Position numbers and translations under genes: made by a program
Assembly (NCBI GenBank): GCA_026686845.1
Contig: JAIVEN010000024.1
Location: 3,335,501-3,399,500, forward strand
Source of the DNA: Adenanthera pavonina
Taxonomy: Eukaryota > Streptophyta > Magnoliopsida > Fabales > Fabaceae
Direction of reading: 5' to 3'
DNA length: 64,000 bases
In this document: piece by piece, positions 57,259-64,000 of the stretch
Layout of the letters: every line of letters starts with the position of its first letter
How positions within the stretch are numbered: position 1 is the stretch's first letter
Notes under the pieces: generated by a model
The model's input: only the letters and a program-made list of their open reading frames with translations
Databases searched by the model: none
What the model was told of the DNA's origin: nothing

Positions 57259-58783
57259 TGTTAGGTTTGCTGGCTTCCCAAGAGTGGGGTGAATTTGAAA
57301 GTTCAAAATTTTTCTGAAAAAATGTGATAGAATAGTGATGGTAAAGGTTTTACAGAAAATAGAGTGTAGAACAATAAGGCAGATGCTAGATAAAAGAGGA
57401 AAGAACACAAAAATTTATCCTGGTTTGGTCTAACCACTTGACCTATGTCCAGTCCTCAAGCCACAACTTGAAATTTTCCACTATCTTGCAAGAATTCAGT
57501 GGGGTCTTTATAATGTCGCAATACAAGCTGATGCTCTGTTCTAAGAGCTATCAAATTTACACTCTACACTTTAACAAGGTGTTTCCCAAGTCCAGTGTGA
57601 AAACCCTTCACAAGAAAATCCTTCTTCTAGATGAAGAAAAGATTCTGTATAGGTAGAAAAACTCTCTAACACAGAGTAAATAAGACAGTTACGGTGCAAT
57701 AAATGAGGTGTAAGTGGGTAAGAGGCTTTGACTCTAGATTTTAGTAGAATTTTATTATTTATAGCATAAATTTATTACCCACAACTTCAAGTGAAGTTCT
57801 ATTTATAGATTTGTAGCTTAACTATACATTAGACATAAGATCTAGTCGTTAAAGACGTTACCCAATGGTTACTCTGCATAACTAGCCGTTCACCAACTGC
57901 ATTTAATGCATCTGACACACTGAAATTCGAGTTTCAGGTGCCAACAGACAAATTTCACAGAGACCATAGGCTAAGGACTTTAATGTTGAACTTCCAAAAT
58001 TCATCTGTTCAAAAGTAAAATTCGAATTTTGATTTTGTCAAACGTATCCTATGTTAAAACATATGAGTTTTCATATTCAAAGTGCATCTGTTGGATATAA
58101 ACAGTTGTCTCATGTTTCTACAGTGCTTTTGAAATTCAAATTTTGGAGGCCCAAAATTCATCTGTTAGAGCTCAGCTCAACATGTCACAAGAGTTCTATC
58201 TTTCGAAAATCAAATTTTGCACTTTCAAAATTCGTCTGTCAGAGAGACTTCTAATTAAACTTACAAGTCTTCATTTCAAAATTCAAATTTTGAAATTCAA
58301 AGTTCATCTATTAAAAAGACTTTTTTTAAATTCATTTTACACTTTAATATTAGACGATCTTTGACATGACTTCAGACGAATTTTGCAAATTTGATTAACT
58401 ATGCTTGACTCGAAATTCAAATTTCAATTCTTGAAATTCATCTATTAGAGGTGACATCTCTGTAATTTCAAATTTCAGTTAGCAAAGTTCAAATTTTCAA
58501 CAATATATAGAGTTTAACAACTTAAAATTTGTCTGTTAGTTAGTATTTTTCAAATTTAACATAAGTTAACATAGGATAATGTGAAAAACACACATTTAAA
58601 CATAGTGGGAGTTTGAGAAGTGAAATCAAAGCCTTTTACCCTTGTGTATATTGTGAGAAATCCTGATGACTAATTCTTCATATATTTCTTCTTAGATTTC
58701 TTCACTTGTCTGTTCTTATACTCCTTTGATATCATCCTTCCAAGCTCTAGTTGTTTAGAATCATCAAAACACTTGATTCAATA
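57259..58783 (-). repeat. 3' LTR of element D
   Basis: 1525 bp, shorter than in B/C. The low-coordinate end TGTTAGGTTTGC is intact. The other end reads ..TTCAATA next to the purine tract, so the terminal CA has become TA. TATA box TCTATAAATAG at 57809-57799. The U3 motif array is still recognisable at about 57920-58540 but many CG dinucleotides have become TG or CA. Confidence 0.9.
57799..57809 (-). promoter_or_regulatory. TATA box of D LTR
   Basis: TCTATAAATAG on the minus strand, followed by AACTTCACTTGAAGTTGTGG, clearly homologous to the B/C core promoter. Confidence 0.7.
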
Positions 58784-58802
58784 TTCTCCCCCTTTCTGAT
58801 GA
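58784..58802 (-). other. Polypurine tract of element D
   Basis: CATCAGAAAGGGGGAGAA on the minus strand, directly before the 3' LTR. Confidence 0.85.
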
Positions 58803-59077
58803 TGAAAAACAACTTGCAAACTAGATTAACACTTGGGTTTGCCTCTAGGAGCTCCCCCTCAATATGTACATTGAATTTTGAAGATAAATTTTGCATATAT
58901 GAGAGTAGAATTAAAATATGAAATTATATTGTATAGATTCAATTGAGGATTTAATACAGAGAAATGACACTACAAGATTTACATTCCAAAGCAACAAATG
59001 CTACAAAAGATGCATAAATACAACAACAGAGACAAGAAGCCCTAAGATTTAAGATCTAAGCCCTAAGGTCTTAGTAG

Positions 59078-61332
59078 TCACTTTTTCTTGGCTTTGAGCT
59101 TAATCCTCATTTTGCCTTTGCCTGATTGCCCAGCTTCAGATTCCTTAGACTTACCAATTTGCTCATCATTCTTCTCCCCATTTTTGGCATTATCAGGTGC
59201 TGGTATATGCATAGTATGAGGAGGAATCTATGATATTAGAGTAGCATGAAGAGGGACAGGGATAAAGGGTATTGAGGAGGGGATTTAAGGAAGAGGGTCT
59301 AATGGGGGTGTTTCAGAGAGATCTTTCTTAGCATGAAGAGGGTCCGATGGAGGTGTTTTAGGGAGGTCTTCCTCAGCATCTGAGATTAGCTCTTGAACTT
59401 CCCTATGAAGATTTGTCAATCTAACCCTTTGTGCTATAGAGAGACCATACTTAGGAGATGAAGGTTGAGGGGTAGGAGGAAGGAACATTTCATCAAGCCT
59501 TTTCTTCTGAGCTTGTACAATTGCATTATGTGCAATGTCAGCAACATCTACGTAAGGTACAAGGCTTCTTGAGCAACATCTTCAAGCCTTTTCCTCTTTT
59601 AGTGTAGCTTGGATGATGGGTGCAGAGGTGATGGCTACAACTAACTTCTCCATTTGCTCAGATTCTTGAGATGACATAATTGATTCTTGAGCAACATCTT
59701 CCATCATAGGCATGTGAGCACCTTCTCCCTGAGGTGCCTCTTCCTCTATGGTATAGCCCAAAGATGGACTATGGCTTGTCTCATTGCTAGAGGCCTTTGG
59801 GTTAGCAGCAATATCAACGGCTCAGTAGCAGCATCTTTAGCAATATACTTAGGGGATTCCAGTTCAAAAGGACTAAGAGGTTTAGGAGTTGCAGATTTGG
59901 TAGGTGTAGAGGGTTCAAGCTAAGGTGGAGCTGATGTGGAAGGGATAACACTTCTGATGTCTTCATAGGCATTAGCAACCACTTTCATGTTTTTGGCTAA
60001 TTGGGTGATTTGGTCTTGTAGGTGAGCAAATTTAGCATTCTGCTCTTCTCTATTACTCAGCATGATAGTAGATAAGCTATCATATAGTTCAATGACTTTG
60101 GTGGGCTTGGGCCAGGTGGACAATGTAGAAGGCTGAGGTGGCTGAGTGTGCTGTACTGGAGGTGAGATAGGTTACGATGGTTGTGGTAAAGGTTTAATAT
60201 GTGGAATAGCCTCAGAAAGTCCTTTATGGCTGTTGTGATTGGCCTTCCTCAAAGAACATGTCTTCTGATTTCCCTACTCATTTTCCAATCTATCTTCCTT
60301 CTTGTCTTTCAATACCCATTCGTTGTAATTCCTCCTTCTTGAATACCTCAATAGGCTTACTTGATCCTTTTTCCAAGTGTTTAATTTTGGCATACTAAAG
60401 CATCTTGGTGATTATGGATGCATAGGGCAAGGTAGAATCCTTCCTTTGATCCCTTTCCTTGAGCATATGCTGAAAGATGATATAGCCCATATTTAGCAAC
60501 TTTCCACGCATCAGAGTAGTCATCATATGTGCTTCAGCCCTTGTGATCAAGTTGAAACTTCCCCTTTTGTTGAATATGATCCTAGACACAATATAGTGCA
60601 AGACCCTAGCTTAGATGCTTAAGTCAGAGGGCTTTATCACTCTTAGTGATGGCCTGTTTTCTTTCCTTTTGAATAAGGTGTTTAGGACTGTGCTTTCCTT
60701 GTAGTTCAAGAATGGACCACCTTCCTCATCTGCTTCTTCATCTTCATCCATGTACCTTGAGGTGGTGATGTCAATCTTGAGGTCATCTTGCCTAGAGATT
60801 TCCAGAACTTCATTGATTGTCTCATAAGAGAGCCACATAGTTCTAGACTTGAGATTAACCTGCCATCTCCTATTTTTGCTATTGTATGACAGAGAAGCAT
60901 ACCACGTTTTGATAGCTTCATCATCATACCTCTCTTTAATCTCCAATAGATTCTTATATCTTACCAACCATAACCCAGCGTCAAAGTTGTTGGAAAGCAA
61001 AAAATCTTCCAAGTTGGTACAATGAGGATTGATTACCTTTTTGTTGACAAACTTGGTGGTGTACTCCTCTAGGATATGGGCTGTGCTACATAGAGGCTTA
61101 GTGGTTAACTAGAATTCCTCAAACTTAGTGCTAGATGAGGCAAAGGCAATAGCAGCTGGGACAGGCTTCTTTGACTTAGTCTTCAGTGTTGTTTTTTGCT
61201 ATTTGGTCAGTGTTCCCTTACTAGATTCGCCTTTCCTTTTCTTTGTCTCACCCTTCTTAGATGCATATTGTGACTTGACCGATTGGTTGAGTCTTGACTC
61301 CTCTTTTCCAACATTGGGATTCTGATTGCCAT
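59078..61332 (-). pseudogene. Additional ORF of element D, decayed
   Basis: ATG at 61332 (MAIRIPMLEK) and end ..KAKKK* at 59078. Best-preserved part is 61012-60395: NNFDAGLWLVRYKNLLEIKE, KTWYASLSYNSKNRRWQVNL, SRTMWLSYETINEVLEISRQ, MHYIVSRIIFNKRGSFNLIT. The coiled-coil-like segment survives at 60123-59920 (REEQNAKFAHLQDQITQLAK). The linkers have diverged far more than the globular domain, which suggests the domain was under constraint before this copy died. Frameshifts and stops occur throughout. Confidence 0.82.
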
Positions 61333-61370
61333 TTCTGAGAGAGATTATTGATGAATGAAGATTGGAAGAG

Positions 61371-61377
61371 CTTTATA
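61371..61377 (-). promoter_or_regulatory. TATA box before the additional ORF of D
   Basis: TATAAAG (in CACCTTATAAAGCTC) about 40 bp upstream of ATG 61332. Same position as CCTATAAA in C and CCATAAA in B. Confidence 0.55.
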
Positions 61378-62346
61378 AGGTGCGGGTGAGAGTTCGGGTG
61401 AGGGAGATGAATAGGGTTACGTCTGTTCAGAGGGATACCTTTCAGTTCAGCTTTTGTAACTGTTCAACAGACACATGTTGAGGGTCAAAATTCCAATTTC
61501 GAGAAGTTACATAGCTTGTCAAGCAGAGGAGGCTCTTTGACAGATGAATTTTCATCTTAAAAGTTTGTCTGTTAGTGGCATAGTTTAGAGAATATTTCTC
61601 AATAGACAAACTATGAGCCATCAAAGTTCAACTTTTGAGAATTCAATCAAGATGCAAATAAGGATGAGAACTTTAACAGATGCATTTTCATCCTTGAAAT
61701 TCATCTAACAGAAGCTTAACAATTATACATGCTTCATCAGACAAATTTTGTATCCTTAAAGTTTGAATTTTGAGAATATATTATGAGATATACAAACAAA
61801 GAATGTCCAACAGATGAATTTTGTGATTCAAAAATTCAAATTTTTTAGCTTTGTGAAGAGATTTTTGAAATGCAAATTTCAAGCAATCAAAATTCGTATG
61901 TTGGAGATTTGAATATAGCCAGCATTCATGTCAGCAAATCAAAATTTGAATTTCCTAATAGTAACAGATGAATTTTGAGCAACTGGTGAATATTGTAGTG
62001 GCACATTAGGCACTGAAATGCATTTGTTTAGTATCTAAGTTCAAATTTTAAACATGCCAGTTCATTCAAAATCATAATCAAGCATGGAAATTCATCTAAT
62101 AACATTCAAAATATGAATTTTAAATAACTAAACTTACAGATAGGGCCTGAAAATTTGAATTTTTAACTCTATTTCATCATTTGTTGACTATGCAGGTTTG
62201 ATGAACTCCATTATCTTGAATTTTCTGTCATTTAAGCTTATGAGGAGTGCCTGTAAAACATCTTAAACATATTCTGAAGCTCAAGTTAGTATGAATTTTA
62301 ACAACTTAACATCTGAAACTTAAATAGATTCAGTCTATAAACTTGC
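61378..62346 (-). other. Pol-to-ORF spacer of element D
   Basis: Non-coding spacer with decayed copies of the CAGACGAATTTT/AATTCGAATTTT motifs (for example 61534, 61810 and 61965), mostly converted to CAGATGAATTTT. Equivalent to 23113-24110 in B. Confidence 0.6.
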
Positions 62347-64000
62347 TTACAATTCATTGGGATTTACCATTCCCAATTCTCTTCTTATTTTGTAGTATCT
62401 ATCTTCTACAAGTGGCTTTGTTAGGATGTTTGCTAGCTGATCTTCAGTAGGGATAAACTCTAACTTGACATCCCCTTTTAAAACATGGTCCCCTATGAAG
62501 TGATGTCTCACTTCAATGTACTTTGTCCTTGAATGCATGACAGGGTTCTTTGTGATATTGATGACACTTTCATTATCACATCTGATTGATATTTCCTTCA
62601 TCTCAATCTCAAGATCTTCAAGTTGCTGCTTCATCCAAAGGACTTGAGCACAATAGCTGCTTGCAGCTATATATTTAGCTTTTGCTGTGGAGAAAGCTAC
62701 ACTATTCTGCTTCTTGCTGAACCAAAAACCAAGGATTCTCCGAGAAATTGGTATGTTCCACTTGTGCTTTTTCTATCAATTTTGGATCTGGCAAAGTTAG
62801 CATCAGTATATCATATGAGTTCTTCTCCATTTCCCTTTAGATACCATAGTCCCATCTATGATGTTCTAATTAAATATCTAAAAATTCTCTTCACAGCTGT
62901 TGCATGTGACTCTTTGGGACATGATTGGAACCTTGCACACAAGCAGACACTGAACATAATATCAGGTTTACTTGTTGTTGGATATAGTAAGGAACCAATC
63001 ATTCTCCTATATTGAGTTATATCAAAAGGCTTTCCTCCTTCATCTATATCAAGCCTTGTTGCAGTAGCCATATGAGTTCCCATTGATTTTGTATTTTCCG
63101 TTCCAAACTTTTTCAGCAGCTCCTTCAGATATTTTGATTGATTGAGGAAGATGCCATCATCACATTGTTTGATTTGCAATCCAAGGAAGAAGTTGAGCTC
63201 ACCCATCATTGACATCTCAAATTCACTTTACATCAACTTAGAGAAATTCTTGCAAAGAGATTCATTAGTAGCACCAAATATAATATTATCAACACAAGTT
63301 TGCACAATAAGCAAGTCTTTATTTTCCCTTTTAGTAAATAATGTTGTATCAACTTTTCCTCTGTTAAATCCCTTTTTAGTTAGGAAGTTACTTAGCCTTT
63401 CATACCATGCTCTAGGTGTCTGTTTTAAGCCATAGAGAGCTTTCTTCAGTTTATAAATATGGTTTGGTTTGTTGAGTCCTCAAAGCCTGGAGGTTGATCA
63501 ACATAAACCTCTTTCATGATATAACCATTCAGAAAAGCACTCTTTACATCCATTTGATACAGCATTATGTCTTTTATGCATGCATAGGCTAAGAGAATTC
63601 TTACTACTTCCAATTTTGCAAATGGAGAAAAAGTCTCCTCATAATGTATGCCTTCCTCCTGATTATATCCTTTGACTACTAATCTAGCTTTGTTTCTAAT
63701 AATTGTTCCTAATTCATCAAGCTTATTTCTAAATACCCATTTAGTTCCAATAATTGGGTGATCCTTTGGCCTAGGAACTAAATCCCAAACTTGACTTCTT
63801 TCAAACAGATTAAGCTTATCTTGCATAACTAATATCCAATATTCATTAGTTAAAGCTTCTTCAATACACTTGTGTTCAATTTGAGAAATAAATGTACAGT
63901 TATTTATTTGATCCTTAACTTGTCTTCTGGTTTTAACATTTTCTTGAACATCCTCAATCACTTGATCAAATAGATGATTCCTTTGATATCTCCAAGCTTT
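62347..64000 (-). pseudogene. pol of element D (RT and RNase H), 3' part
   Basis: RNase H ends GMVNPNEL at 62347; it holds EISIRCDNESVINITKNPVM and VRHHFIGDHV. RT includes MSMMGELNFFLGLQIKQCDD, a catalytic box near 63290 altered to CVDN, and QMDVKSAFLNGYI (63566-63528). The window ends upstream within the integrase-RT linker. Stops and frameshifts occur near 62640-62850, 63228 and 63465. Confidence 0.9.

Larger units (their letters stand above)
57259..64000 (-). mobile_element. Copia element D, older relative of B and C, truncated by the window
   Basis: Minus strand. The 3' LTR is 58783-57259, then the polypurine tract, the additional ORF, the spacer, RNase H and RT, running off at 64000. 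Same layout as B and C but much more diverged and with many stops. It interrupts gypsy element K at 57258; its right TSD lies beyond the window. Confidence 0.92.

Overview
This is plant nuclear DNA, most likely from a eudicot. It is AT-rich, it holds one intron-containing gene, and almost everything else is LTR retrotransposon, with a hAT DNA transposon and two Stowaway-type MITEs. No bacterial, organellar, tRNA or rRNA gene was seen. Most elements were delimited by eye from terminal TG..CA ends, 5-bp target-site duplications (TSDs), primer-binding sites and polypurine tracts. I name them A-K below.

Left cluster (1-14383). A decayed Ty3/gypsy element G (plus strand, end of pol plus 3' LTR) carries two insertions. 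One is the 3' part of a Copia element A (1-3207). The other is an 8-kb block (3662-11672), which is a solo Copia LTR (E) that was itself hit by a hAT transposon (4008-7448) and by a gypsy solo LTR (F, 7749-10175).

Central cluster (14384-44654). This is a Russian doll of five LTR insertions: B (18785-30963) sits in the 3' LTR of C (17244-41617). C sits in solo LTR H (15963-42892), H sits in solo LTR I (14928-44478), and I sits in an older gypsy LTR remnant J. The TSDs of B, C, H and I all match (ATTTT, AAGGC, CAAGA, GTTAT). B and C are near-complete 12.2-kb minus-strand Ty1/copia elements of SIRE/Maximus type: LTR, tRNA-iMet primer site, gag, protease-integrase-RT-RNase H, a 1-kb spacer, an additional ORF of about 730 residues, polypurine tract, LTR. 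Both carry several nonsense codons or frameshifts.

Gene island (44655-53400). One intact four-exon gene on the minus strand (50053-45976) encodes a 340-residue 2-oxoglutarate/Fe(II) dioxygenase of the hyoscyamine-6-hydroxylase-like/DMR6-like class. One MITE lies in its second intron and another lies downstream of it. The rest of the island is AT-rich with no gene that I can support.

Right cluster (53400-64000). A gag fragment of a different Copia lineage is cut by a gypsy element K (5' LTR, an unrecognised coding-like stretch, gag, protease), which is cut in turn by D, an older minus-strand relative of B and C that runs off the window.

The most interesting signal is in the B/C/D Copia family. 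Upstream of the additional ORF, all three copies keep a TATA box about 40 bp before the ATG. In B and C this is preceded by an array of the same short motif (TTCGTCTG/CAGACGAA and AATTCGAATT) that fills the U3 part of the LTR upstream of the LTR TATA box; in D the array is decayed. The element therefore looks as if it carries a second, internal, LTR-like promoter dedicated to the additional ORF. The unrelated solo LTR E shows the same layout with a different near-palindromic motif.
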